From: BOG-931 sp963761525
GTDB taxonomy: Bacteria > Pseudomonadota > Alphaproteobacteria > Rhizobiales > Xanthobacteraceae
Direction of reading: 5' to 3'
Length of the DNA: 64,000 bases
NCBI GenBank assembly: GCA_963761525.1
Contig: CAVXHG010000007.1
Coordinates: 186,001-250,000, forward strand
Below, in pieces: positions 36,509 through 45,792 of this stretch. The notes below the pieces were generated by a model that searched no databases, was not told the origin of the DNA, and worked only from the letters and a program-made list of their open reading frames with translations. How positions within the stretch are numbered: the first letter of the stretch is position 1; each line of letters begins with the position of its first letter. The translations under genes and the position numbers were made by a program.

Positions 36509-37836
36509 CCAAGCTCGTATTGTCCCGTTTCAAGACCGGCGTTGCGCTTGCCGCTATCGCAGCCCAGCTTGCGATGACGCCAGCCAACGCTTTCTGCGGC
36601 TTCTATGTCGCCAAGGCCAATTCCAAGCTGTTCAACAAATCGTCGAAGGTCGTGCTTGCCCGCAACGGCGATCAGACTGCGATCACGATGGCGAGCGATT
36701 ACGAGGGCGAGCCGAAGGAGTTCGCGGTCGTTGTCCCGGTGCCGTCTTTCATCAAGAAAGACCAGATCAGTGTCGTCGATCCCAAGACCATCGATCATCT
36801 CGACGCTTACACCGCGCCGCGGCTGGTCGAGTATTTTGACGAGGATCCGTGCGCGCCGCGTGTTGTTGCGCAAACGGCGTCGTCATTCATGGCTGGGGCA
36901 CCAATGTCCCGGGCACTTCCGGCGCCGCCTCGCTATGTGGGGGTCAAGGTCGAGGCACAGTACGACGTCGCCGAATACGACGTTTCAATTCTGTCAGCCG
37001 ATCAAAGCGACGGCCTGATCCACTGGCTGACCGACAACGGCTACAAGATTCCGCAAGGGGCTGAGCCGGTGATCGGCAGCTACATCAAGCAAAAGATGCA
37101 TTTCTTCGTCGCCAAGGTGAACATCGAACGCATGCAGCAGATCGGTCACGGCTATCTGCAGCCGCTTCAGGTGCGCTACGAAACCGCGAAATTCATGCTG
37201 CCGTTGCGGCTTGGCACGGTGAATGCGAACGGCCCACAAGACCTGATTGTCTACGCGCTAACGACGCACGGGCGCGTCGAAGCCTCCAATTACCGCACCA
37301 TGAAGGTGCCATCGGACGTCGAGGTGCCGCTGTACGTCAAAGACGACTTTGCGCGTTTTTACAAGGCGACTTTTGACCAGGCGGTTGCGAAGCAGAACAT
37401 GAGCGGCGTGTTCGTCGAATACGCCTGGGACATGGCGTGGTGCGATCCTTGCGCCGCGGAGCCGATGTCTGCCCAGGAACTGAAGACCCTCGGCGCTGGC
37501 TGGATTGGAAACGGCGACAGCGTGGTGGGCCAGCCATCAACCGGCGCCAACAATGCCTTCGTGACGCGACTCCATGTGCGCTACGATGCCAAGACATTTC
37601 CCGAAGATCTGAATTTCATCGAGACCGGTGACCGCGAGAATTTCCAGGGCCGCTACATCCTGCAACACCCGGCCGCTGTGTCGGGGACCTGCAAGGCCGG
37701 CGTCGACTACCGCGCGTCGCTTCCGGCTCGCTTCAAGAAGGAAGCGGACAATCTGGTCGATCTGACCGGATGGCCGCAAACCGAAGTAGCTTCGCGGATG
37801 GCGGCGACGGGGCAGGCCATTCCCGGAGCGCGTTGA
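36505..37836 (+). CDS. DUF2330 secreted protein, coupled to the RnfD-like protein
   Basis: A 443-residue exported protein from ATG 36505 (MTKLVLSRFKTGVALAAIAA, cleavage near ANA-FCG). DUF2330 features include FCGFYVAKANSKLFNKSSKV right after cleavage, AITMASDYEGEPKEFAVVVP and WAWDMAWCDPCAAE-like cysteine pairs (MAWCDPCAAEPM), plus C at EDPCAP and GTCKAG. Six cysteines in an exported protein hint at disulfides or metal. No C-terminal membrane anchor is visible. The family has no known function that I can name. Its 4-bp overlap with the RnfD-like gene argues for a shared complex. Confidence 0.8.
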   Translation: MTKLVLSRFKTGVALAAIAAQLAMTPANAFCGFYVAKANSKLFNKSSKVVLARNGDQTAITMASDYEGEPKEFAVVVPVPSFIKKDQISVVDPKTIDHLDAYTAPRLVEYFDEDPCAPRVVAQTASSFMAGAPMSRALPAPPRYVGVKVEAQYDVAEYDVSILSADQSDGLIHWLTDNGYKIPQGAEPVIGSYIKQKMHFFVAKVNIERMQQIGHGYLQPLQVRYETAKFMLPLRLGTVNANGPQDLIVYALTTHGRVEASNYRTMKVPSDVEVPLYVKDDFARFYKATFDQAVAKQNMSGVFVEYAWDMAWCDPCAAEPMSAQELKTLGAGWIGNGDSVVGQPSTGANNAFVTRLHVRYDAKTFPEDLNFIETGDRENFQGRYILQHPAAVSGTCKAGVDYRASLPARFKKEADNLVDLTGWPQTEVASRMAATGQAIPGAR

Positions 37837-37903
37837 CTGCGATGATCTCCCGGCGCAGAGACCGTAGCAACCCATACCTCGCAGTCTATGGAGAACTCCG
37901 GGA

Positions 37904-38830
37904 ATGTTTCGCTTATTGGTCGCTGACCTGGACTCACCGTCGTATTTCGTCGCGCTGGCCGCCGTTGAGCTCGGTTGTTTCAAAGAGGAGGGGATCGAGG
38001 TCGAGCTGGTTCGCGACTACGGCGCGGACAAAGGGCCGGTCTTGATGAAGGAAGGCACGATGCACTTCCTCGGCGGCCCCGCCTATCTCGCAAGCCGGAC
38101 TTTCCCGGGTTGGCAAGGCGTCAAGCTGCTCTGTGCGCTGTCGCAGTATTCCTATTGGTTTCTGGCGGTTCGCGCCGATCTCGATGTGACACGCGGGGAT
38201 ATCGGCGCACTCAAAGGGCTGCGTATTTCGGCGTCGACGCCGTGGCCGGAGATGGGTCTGCGCTACATGCTGGCGGAAGCGGGCATCGATCTCGTGCGTG
38301 ACAAGGTCAGCATCGTGCCGCCGCCTTCGAACCTTCCGGCGCACTTCAAAGGGCACGCCGGCATTGAAGCGATCAGACAAGGCCTCGCCGACGCCTATTG
38401 GGGCAACGGCATGCGGGTCGCGCTCGGCGAAAAGCTTGGCGTCGCCAAGCTGCATCTCGACCTTCGCCGCGGTGACGGGCCGCCGGGAGCGCGCTGGTAT
38501 AATTTCGCGGCGCTCACGGTGGCCGACAGCTTCATCGAACAATATCCTGACGTCGCGGCCGGCGCGGTGCGTGCGGTGGTGCGCGCCCAAAAAGCGTTGC
38601 GGGCGGATCCTTCGCTTGCCACGCCGATCGCGGAGCGTCTGTTCCCGGAAGATGAGGTGCCGCTGATCGCGGAATTGATCGCCCGCGATGCGCCATTTTA
38701 CGATGCGGCCATTTCACCTGAGGCGGTCGATGGCCTGAATAAATTCGCGCTGGCCAATGGCCTCGTTTCCGAACCGGTTGCCTATGACCGGCTGGTGGCT
38801 TCCGAATTTCAGGCGCTTTGTCGAGGCTGA
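37904..38830 (+). CDS. NMT1/THI5-like substrate-binding domain protein without signal peptide
   Basis: A 308-residue protein of the ThiY/SsuA-type periplasmic-binding fold: the first strand (VALAAVELGCFKEEGIEVEL), hinge region (ALKGLRISASTPWPEMGLRY) and late LPAHFKGHAGIEAIRQGLAD fit. It begins directly at the mature domain (MFRLLVADLDSPSYFVALAA); no signal sequence is in frame upstream. It may therefore be cytoplasmic and act in pyrimidine or thiamine-precursor synthesis as THI5-like proteins do, or as a sensor. No ABC ATPase or permease lies beside it. Confidence 0.7.
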   Translation: MFRLLVADLDSPSYFVALAAVELGCFKEEGIEVELVRDYGADKGPVLMKEGTMHFLGGPAYLASRTFPGWQGVKLLCALSQYSYWFLAVRADLDVTRGDIGALKGLRISASTPWPEMGLRYMLAEAGIDLVRDKVSIVPPPSNLPAHFKGHAGIEAIRQGLADAYWGNGMRVALGEKLGVAKLHLDLRRGDGPPGARWYNFAALTVADSFIEQYPDVAAGAVRAVVRAQKALRADPSLATPIAERLFPEDEVPLIAELIARDAPFYDAAISPEAVDGLNKFALANGLVSEPVAYDRLVASEFQALCRG

Positions 38831-39052
38831 CGATGCTGGGGCGTGTGAGGCGCCGCGTTGCTAACGCCGGTGAAGCTCCGTGTGGCATGCTCTTGTTGTG
38901 TACCTGCCGTAACCAAAGCGTATCTTATTTATAAATCGGGTTTCTGGGAGCGCGGCATCGGATTCCACGAAGCCTATCGCTCTGCTAGGCTAGACATCAA
39001 TCTGCCTAACAGACGTCCGAAGCTGCAAGAGGGCGGATAAAACGGAGGAATC

Positions 39053-40681
39053 ATGAGCAGCCAACTGACCGAAGAAGAACTCGCCGCGTTGATGCCGTCC
39101 GAATTGTGCCCGTACCAGACGCCCGATCCCGACCCAGATCGTGGCCAGCGACGAATTCTATCCCGATCCGCAGAACGAGCGGCAACGCGAAGTCGAGGCG
39201 CGGCTGCTGGCGATGGCCGACGATCTCGGCGGCAAGCAGGGCCTCGACCGCCGCCAATTCTTCCAGACCGCGGCCGGCATGGCCGCGTCCTTTGTCGCGA
39301 TGAACGAGGTCTATGGGCCGCTGTTCGACGTCACGCCGGCGGAAGCCGCGACGCCCGCGATGGCCCAGGAGCGCGCCGACGCGCTCAAGGACCAGTTCAT
39401 CATGGACATGCATACCCACTTCCTGCGCGACGACACCCGCATCACGACCTTCGTCGACATGCGCAAGGCGGTCGGCAAGGCCGGCTGGAACAAGGAACTG
39501 AACGACCACGAGCAGACCATCGAGGATCTGAAGTTCAACAACTACAAAAAGGAGATGTTTCTCGACAGCGACACCAAGATCGCGCTGATCTCGTCGGCGC
39601 CGTCCGACATCGAGCAGGACTGGTTCCTGACCAACGAGCAGATGGCCGACGCGCGCAAGAAGGTCAACGACGAGGCCGGTTCGCGGCGGCTGTTCTGCCA
39701 CATGATCTTCACGCCGGGACAGCCCGGCTGGCTCGAGAAGCTCGACGCCGGCCTCGCACTCAAGCCGGAATCCTGCAAGGGCTACACCATCGGCGACAAC
39801 ACCCACAAGGAGATCAGCCATTATCCGTGGCGGATGGACGACGAGAAGGTCACCTACAAGGGCTACGAGAAGATGGTGAAGGCCGGCATCAAGAATGTCT
39901 GCGTTCACAAGGGACTGTTTCCGCCCGGCGTCGAGAAGCAGTTTCCGAATTTGCGCGGCTTTGCCGATGTCGCCGACGTCGGCCAGGCGGCCAAGGACTG
40001 GCCGCAGCTCAACTTCGTGATCTATCACTCGGCCTACCGCCATGTCGGCGGCGATCCGAAGGTGGCGCTGGCCGAGTTCGAACGCACCGGCCGGATTTCC
40101 TGGACCAGCGATCTCGCCGACATTCCGGCGCAATATGGCGTCAACAATGTCTATGGCGACGTCGGCCAGTTGTTCGCGACCACGCTGGTCGCCGAGCCGA
40201 ATGTCTGCGCGGCGCTGATGGGCACGCTGATCAAGGGCCTCGGCGTCGATCATGTCTGCTGGGGCACCGATGCGCTGTGGACCGGCGCGCCGCAATGGCA
40301 GATCGAGGGCCTGCGCCGGCTCGAAATTCCCGAAGCGATGCAGAAGAAATTCGGCTACGCCCCGCTCGGCGCCGCCGAGGCCCGGTCAAGACCGCGATCT
40401 TCGGCGACAACAATGCGCGGCTCTACAACATCGAGCCCAAGCGCGCGATGCTCGACCTCAAGGGCGACCGCTTTGCCATGATGAAGGCGGAATACGAGAA
40501 GGCGGGCCCGGAGCCGTCAAACACGCGCTACGGCTACGTGGTGCCGAACGGCGCCGATCGATCACTCGGTGTTTGCGTAGAACACAACAGGCCGCCGGGC
40601 ACTCGCGTCGAGTATCCGGCGGCCTGTCGATCGACGATCAATCCGCCAGCGCGAAGGCCTTGCACCATCCGTCGGGGCTGA
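39053..40681 (+). pseudogene. Tat-type amidohydrolase-2 family protein (frame broken at least twice)
   Basis: The N-terminus MSSQLTEEELAALMPSELCP joins, after a one-base insertion in CCC near 39121, to IPTQIVASDEFYPDP and the main domain. A Tat-like motif (DRRQFFQTAAGMAASFVAMN) lies unusually deep, near residues 65-84, then the metal motif DMHTHF and FVIYHSAYRHVGG, WGTDALWTG. Near 40382 one G is lost (GAGGCCCGG), after which KTAIFGDNNARLYNIEPKRA follows. The GC content and strict codon choice exceed the neighbours', suggesting high expression or transfer. A hairpin at 40588 suggests a true end near 40580 (TAG in another frame) after a third indel. Confidence 0.78.
40588..40626. terminator. 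Inverted repeat between convergent amidohydrolase and HiPIP genes
   Basis: A perfect 11-bp stem (CAGGCCGCCGG / CCGGCGGCCTG) with a 17-nt loop. It lies just after the HiPIP stop as read on the minus strand, followed there by TTGTGTT, and probably ends transcripts from both sides. Confidence 0.65.
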
Positions 40682-40934
40682 CGTCGCCCTCGACCACCTT
40701 GCAGGATTTGGGCGGCTCGAACAGCGTGCAGGTCGCACACATGCTGATACCCTTCGGGGTATCCTGATATTCGGCTTGCTCTCGCGTCATTTTATCGGAC
40801 GCAAGCGCCTTCGACAAAGTCCCGAACGCCAAACCGCCCGCTGCACTGGACAGCACGAGTTGGACGACCAGACGTCGAGGTATGTCGTCACGCGAATGGT
40901 GTGGTTTGCCGACCGCTCTGGAGCGCCGTCTCAT
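40638..40934 (-). CDS. High-potential iron-sulfur protein (HiPIP), Tat-exported
   Basis: A small periplasmic [4Fe-4S] electron carrier, 98 residues. Four cysteine ligands are seen (C66 and C69 in SMCATCTLF, C78 in KSCKVVEG, C91 in PDGWCKAF), with the family YQDTPKG lead-in. A twin-arginine motif (IPRRLVVQLVLSSAAGG) precedes them, as usual for HiPIP, which folds before export. The first 20 residues upstream of the Arg pair may not be translated; a later start is possible. HiPIPs pass electrons to oxidases, thiosulfate enzymes or reaction centres. It is convergent with the Tat-type amidohydrolase. Confidence 0.88.
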   Translation of the reverse strand: MRRRSRAVGKPHHSRDDIPRRLVVQLVLSSAAGGLAFGTLSKALASDKMTREQAEYQDTPKGISMCATCTLFEPPKSCKVVEGDVSPDGWCKAFALAD

Positions 40935-41112
40935 TCCGTATTCCTGGCCGTATTCCCGGGTTCGGTGGCATCGTAGCGGCTTAAACCGGGATTCCGGAAG
41001 GGGCTGGATAAGTTTGGACGCAGACGAACATCCACGCGGATTTCGTGCGGTTTGGTGGACAAGTGTAATGACGGTTCTGATCTCGCCCGTCGAAATCAGC
41101 TATCATGCGCCT

Positions 41113-41214
41113 ATGAGTTGGCAGGCTGTCATAGCCCTTGCGGGCATTATCTGGCTGGCGGCTACCGCGCTCATCATGCAGTTCGCCATCGGACCGGGAC
41201 AAAATCTCCCGTAA
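41113..41214 (+). CDS. Possible small single-pass membrane protein (33 residues)
   Basis: Within the 381-bp gap (40935-41315) this frame encodes MSWQAVIALAGIIWLAATAL followed by a polar tail: one hydrophobic helix, no clear ribosome site. It could be a genuine microprotein; chance is as likely. Nothing else is apparent in that gap. Confidence 0.25.
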   Translation: MSWQAVIALAGIIWLAATALIMQFAIGPGQNLP

Positions 41215-41315
41215 CTTTTGAAGATGGGGATGCCCTGTCTGGCCGCTTGTGATCCTCGTGCCGAGCGGCGTTTGGTGGATCGCTCATCGACTCTGAAGCC
41301 ACACGCAGTGACGCT

Positions 41316-42738
41316 CTACCGGATGCCCTCTTCAGCGACGGTTTCCTCGGCCACCTGCGCCGCTTGCCTGTCTTCTTCGGTCAGCCTGGTTCTTTTCCAG
41401 CCGCCTTGGGCGAACCAGCACGCCGACACCAATGCCGCGGCAACATTCGCGATGGGAAAGGACCACCATATGCCGGCGGCCTGAAGTTCGGTGTGCTTTG
41501 ACAAGACGTAGGCGAGCGGAAACTGGAACATGAACTGCGAAACGATGCGCGATCACCATGGCGACCAGCAGGTTGCCGGAGGCGCGAAACGCCGAGACGA
41601 TGCAAAGCTGCACGCCCATGGCGCCCCAGGCCAGGCACATCACGCGGATGAAATGTGAGCCCTCGGCAATAACCGCGGAATCGCCGGCAACGAAGAAGCC
41701 GACCAGAACAGGTGCCAAGACGTAGGCGATCAAGCCCGCCGCCGTGAGAATGGCAAAGCCCCACACTGTCCCGAGCAGGGTCACATGCGCCGCGCGCTGG
41801 ACATTGCCGGCGCCGATGTTTTGGCTGACCAACGTTGAAACAGCCATCGACAGTCCCATCGCCGGTATGGTGATAAATTGCAGGATGTTCGATCCGATAC
41901 CGTAGGCGGCAAGGTTGACCGTTCCAAAGCCGGTGACGAGGAATGTCATCAGCATCGGCCCCAATCCGCGGGTCGAAAGTTCGACAGAACCCGGAAGGCC
42001 TAGGAAAAATGCGCGGCGGATATATTGCGGATCGGGACGGAAATCCCGCCATTGAAGCTGGATGCCGTGTTGCCCTCTCAAGAAGATGACAATGCCGAGC
42101 ACCGCGGCCAGTCCCTGGGTGGCCAGCGTGGCGAGCGCGGCGCCCATGACGCCCTGAGCGGGCAGCCAGCCAAGTCCAAAAATGAAAAGTGGGTCCAGAA
42201 CGAAATTAAGGATCACGGTGCCGAGCACGATGATGAGCGGCACTTTTGTTTCGCCGACGCCGCGCATCAAAGCCTGGAACATGCCGTAGAGGAAAACAAA
42301 GATAATTCCGATGAAGGAAACGCGCATGAAGCCGAGTGCGCCGTGATAGACGTCCGGCGCGACGCCGATCAGTTCGAGCAGATAGGGCGCGAGCACGTAT
42401 CCCGCCGCACCCATGACGGCTGACGTGATCGCCACCATCAACATGGTCTGGGCGGCGACGTGATTGACCATATCCTGCCGCCCGGCGCCCATGTACTGAG
42501 CGGACAAAGTCGCACCGGCGATTGCCAAACCGGCGCCCAGCGCGATCGCGAGGAACGTCACGGGAAAGCTGACGGCAACGGCGGCGACCGCCGTTCCGCC
42601 CAGCCGTCCGACCCAGAACGCATCGGTCAGCTGATAGCCGGTCTGCAACAAATTGCCGAGAACGATCGGAACGGCGAGCCGACGCAGCGCGGTACCGATG
42701 GGTCCTTCAAGGAACAGCTTTTGACGCTCATCGGACAT
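41316..42738 (-). pseudogene. MATE-family multidrug efflux protein (frame broken near 3' end)
   Basis: A 12-helix cation-coupled exporter. Two MatE halves are visible: N-half IVLGNLLQTGYQLTDAFWVG, C-half VELSTRGLGPMLMTFLVTG and VSTLVSQNIGAGNVQRAAHV. The frame breaks near 41545, and the last part (FMFQFPLAYVLSKHTELQAA, then CWFAQGGWKRTRL) is found in the adjacent frame up to TAG 41316. One base restores about 473 residues, the usual size. Substrate unknown (dyes, drugs, or plant-derived compounds in soil bacteria). Confidence 0.82.
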
Positions 42739-43863
42739 GCGGTTGCACCGGAAAATTTATTGAGGGTTTGCGGCTAGGAACTTGCGCGGTGCCGATCTCC
42801 GCGCTTCGCATGCGACCGATGCTTAAGTTAAGCGTTCCGTCTTCGGCACGGGATCAGACACAGGCTGGACTATTTTCAAACGAACGTTTGAATCCAGATA
42901 AGTGCTTCTGTCGCAAAAGCAATAGTCACAAACGAGCTTTTATTCGCTCTTAAGCGCGCGATTGCCCGAAATAAGCAATACTGCAAGTCTGTCAAAACCC
43001 CAGAAGCCCTTGATTGACAGGCACAACTTCGCTGTTTGCGAATTTTCGCTCAAAACGCGTCATGGGGCGACTAAGAACACGTCGCGTAACGTCCCGATCT
43101 AACAGAACAAATCGAAACGCTTTGACTTCGTGTTTCAGATTTGGAAAAGGAACCTCACTCTTGCTCGCGTACAAGGACGCTGGTCAATGACTCTGACCAG
43201 CGGAGCGAGAGTCGGTTCCCGCGCGTGGCGGCTCGTCACTGCCACTCCCGGGCGGCTTTGGGCATCATGCTCGCCGGCATCACGACCGGTGCGTGGGGTG
43301 CTGCCACTGGACTGGGACAGGAGACACCGGGTAACGCCCGGGGAAACCACGTCCCAGGAAGCCTGGCCTGAAGCTGAGCCTTGGGGACCGACGTCCCGCT
43401 GGCAAGAGCCGTGGTGGGACGCCGAGAGGCGAGCGCGCAGCGCTCTGCGCGCGCCGCACCCGAAAGGTGCGGAGGTTGGATACGCGTCTGTCGGCGTTCC
43501 GCTTCCTTGCTTTTTTCCATTCGTGAAACGTGGCTTGAAGCGCAGATCGTGAGGATACCGGCAGCCACCGCCGGCATTCTCTGGCGAAGGTCGGTGCGGA
43601 GAGCAAAAAGTTTTGTGGCTTTTGTTGCTTGCAAACAACTCGGGTGCGGATCGCATCGCGAGAACGAGTTCGCTTGCATCCGCCCCCGCGATAGCGGGGG
43701 AGGGGACCATCCGTAGCGCAAAGCGCGAAGGATGGTGGAGGGGGCGTTTGCGGTGAGGAAATTTCTCATGCGTCAGAACAAGCGTCGATGCAAGCGCCCC
43801 GCCCACCGCACTTCGTGCGGTCCCCCCTCCCCACTATCGTGGGGCGGGATGAAAGGAATGGCC
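42739..43863. other. 1.1-kb gene-free stretch with many hairpins
   Basis: No convincing gene is seen on either strand; the open frames have low-complexity Arg/Ser-rich or Pro-rich products. The left third (to 43130) is AT-rich and should hold the MATE promoter. From 43183 on it is GC-rich with compact hairpins: CCGGG/CCCGG (43327-43341), GCGCGCAG/CTGCGCGC (43433-43452), CCGCACC/GGTGCGG with a GAAA-like loop (43454-43472), CCCCCGC/GCGGGGG (43683-43700), ACCATCC/GGATGGT (43706-43736), ACCGCAC/GTGCGGT (43805-43821) and CCCCAC/GTGGGG (43829-43844). The last two could end the Rieske transcript. It may be repeat DNA or a structured RNA. Confidence 0.6.
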
Positions 43864-45141
43864 TCACACCGAAGCGTGGGCGATGCCGGATTTGGCGAAA
43901 AGCGCATCGCCGGCGGCTTCGTAGAAACTTTTGTCTTCCGGCAGCACGATCGATGCCGAGCGCACGGCGTGGGTTGCCGGATCGATGCCGTCCGGCGTCT
44001 TGCCGTCGGCGACCATGCGCGCCGCCTTGGTCAGCCGTTGCCGCGCCATGATCACGCCGTTGTCGGTCGAGACCAGGTTTTCCTTGCTGCGATCCTGGAT
44101 CGGGCCGGTCGATTCCTGAATCGCCGCGTCCTGCATGGCGATGCCTTTGACGCCGCAATAGGACTTGTGGTGCTTCTGCGCTGCGCGATCGATCATGTAG
44201 TCGTTGTCTTTGTTGACGACCGGCCGGAACGATCCCGGAATGAGATTGACGTGGATGCCGCCGCCGCTGCTCATCACTTCAAGCTCGTGCGCCGAGAGAT
44301 CGCGCGCCGGATGGTGGGTAAAGCACCACGACATGCAGTTCTCGTCGTCGACCGGCACAAAGGCGTGACCGTTAAGAGCGTTGTCGCCATAGGGCGGGAT
44401 CATGGTGTGGAACGGCATCACCCATTGCGTGACGCGCCAATAAAGGTTGCCTGGTGTTGCCGGCCGGCGCACGCCGATCACCATGCCGCCCTTGTTCTCG
44501 ATCACTTCGAAGCGGGCATCGGTCTCGCGGGTGAACTCGGCGCCCTGGCCGCCATGGAGCGGGTCGCTGCGCAGATCGTGGCGATGCAGAAACGAGACGT
44601 GGACCGAATCGATGCCGCCTTCCAGCGCCTGCAGCCAGTTACATTCCTGGGTGCGCTTGGAGACGAAGCGCTGCGATTTGCGGACGGTGGCCCATTCGAA
44701 ATTTGGCAGCGGCGGCTTGAGCTCGGGCGGGCCCATATAGACCCAGATCACGTCGCCTATCTCGGCGCACGAATAAGATGTCAGCTTGATCTTCTTGCAG
44801 AAACCGCTCTCGACCGGTTCCGACGGAACCTCGATGCACTGGCCGGTCACATCGTACTTCCAGCCGTGATAGGGGCAGCGCAGGCCGCTTTCCTCGTTGC
44901 GGCCGAACCACAGCGAGACGCCGCGGTGGGCGCAAAATTCATCCATCACGCCGACGCGGCCTTCCGTATCGCGAAACGCGATCAGCCGCTCGTTCAAAAG
45001 CTTCAGCCGTACCGGGGGACAATCCGGTTCCGGGATTTCCGACGCCAGCAGCGCCGGGATCCAATAGCGCCGCATCACCGCGCCCATCGGAGTGCCCGGG
45101 CCGGTGAGGGTGAGAAAGTCGTTCTGCTCGCGTGTTGTCAT
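43864..45141 (-). CDS. Rieske non-heme iron aromatic ring-hydroxylating oxygenase, alpha subunit
   Basis: A 425-residue terminal oxygenase of the phthalate 4,5-dioxygenase type. The Rieske [2Fe-2S] ligands are C70-x-H72 (CAHRG) and C89-x2-H92 (CPYHGW). The mononuclear-iron site follows (GGIDSVHVSFLHRHD, H181 and H186). The length and the missing beta subunit fit the single-component-type (RO group I/alpha-3) family acting on phthalates, vanillate or other carboxylated aromatics. No reductase is adjacent. Monocistronic; hairpins lie just downstream. Confidence 0.92.
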   Translation of the reverse strand: MTTREQNDFLTLTGPGTPMGAVMRRYWIPALLASEIPEPDCPPVRLKLLNERLIAFRDTEGRVGVMDEFCAHRGVSLWFGRNEESGLRCPYHGWKYDVTGQCIEVPSEPVESGFCKKIKLTSYSCAEIGDVIWVYMGPPELKPPLPNFEWATVRKSQRFVSKRTQECNWLQALEGGIDSVHVSFLHRHDLRSDPLHGGQGAEFTRETDARFEVIENKGGMVIGVRRPATPGNLYWRVTQWVMPFHTMIPPYGDNALNGHAFVPVDDENCMSWCFTHHPARDLSAHELEVMSSGGGIHVNLIPGSFRPVVNKDNDYMIDRAAQKHHKSYCGVKGIAMQDAAIQESTGPIQDRSKENLVSTDNGVIMARQRLTKAARMVADGKTPDGIDPATHAVRSASIVLPEDKSFYEAAGDALFAKSGIAHASV

Positions 45142-45252
45142 TGCAAATTCTCTTCCAAGCCGCCTGCTGCGCCTTCTTTAATAATAGTGATCGTATGGCG
45201 CAGCAATGCGGCAACCGGCAGGCGCGGCCATCCCGTTTTGCCGTTGCTCCGG

Positions 45253-45609
45253 CTAATCGTGCAGGGTCACGACCTGGGTGTTTGGATTGGGTCCGCAAGT
45301 GTAGCAGCAATTTGTGCAGGCGTTTTTGCCGGTAGAACCTTTGCCCCAGCTCACCTTGTTGCCAGGGCTCGACCAGGCCGCATAACAGATGTATTCGCCG
45401 GCATTGCAGGCGATGCTGTAAGTGCCCAGCTTCTTTTTGTTCAGATTCCAGGCCGTATTTTGAGTAGGCCAAAAATAGGCGCGGGTTTGCGAGTCGAACT
45501 GGACCTGAAGGTGGTGGGTCGTATTGTTCTGGATGTGCCATATCATACTGTCCGCTCGTGCTTGCACCACCGACAACATCAAGCATGCAGCGACAACCCC
45601 GACTTTCAT
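45253..45609 (-). CDS. Small secreted cysteine-rich protein
   Basis: A 118-residue protein with a clear Sec signal (MKVGVVAACLMLSVVQARAD). The mature part is beta-rich and polar (SMIWHIQNNTTHHLQVQFDS) and has six cysteines, four of them close together near the end (KNACTNCCYTCGP), probably disulfide-bonded. I do not recognise a family. It lies between the Rieske gene, which is transcribed the same way, and the divergent molybdoenzyme gene. Confidence 0.6.
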   Translation of the reverse strand: MKVGVVAACLMLSVVQARADSMIWHIQNNTTHHLQVQFDSQTRAYFWPTQNTAWNLNKKKLGTYSIACNAGEYICYAAWSSPGNKVSWGKGSTGKNACTNCCYTCGPNPNTQVVTLHD

Positions 45610-45792
45610 CTGTTCCCCCTTGGATTGGATTGCGACTGGTCTCCCGCCATGACAGCGGAGTGCTGGCAGCGGAGAGCTTCAATGTATAGTGTTGCCGATG
45701 ACATGGCATTGTCGATAACGCGTCGAGTTTTTGTCGCGGCCGAAATTCCACACGCGTCACCGGCGTGATAGAATGTTTCTGATCGAGGGATC

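Noticed and set aside
39051..40295. A 414-codon minus-strand frame
   Set aside because: Antisense to the Tat-type amidohydrolase, which shows metal motifs in the plus frame; strong GC3 bias explains the open frame.
43321..43360. RNase P RNA-like motif (GGGTAACGCCCGG)
   Set aside because: The universally conserved RNase P cores (GAAAGTCCGG and ACAGAGAGCAAACC-like) are not nearby, so the likeness is limited to one hairpin.
43732..45768. A 678-codon open frame on the plus strand
   Set aside because: It runs opposite the Rieske oxygenase, whose iron-ligand motifs are intact; the long frame is a by-product of GC-rich codon use on the other strand.
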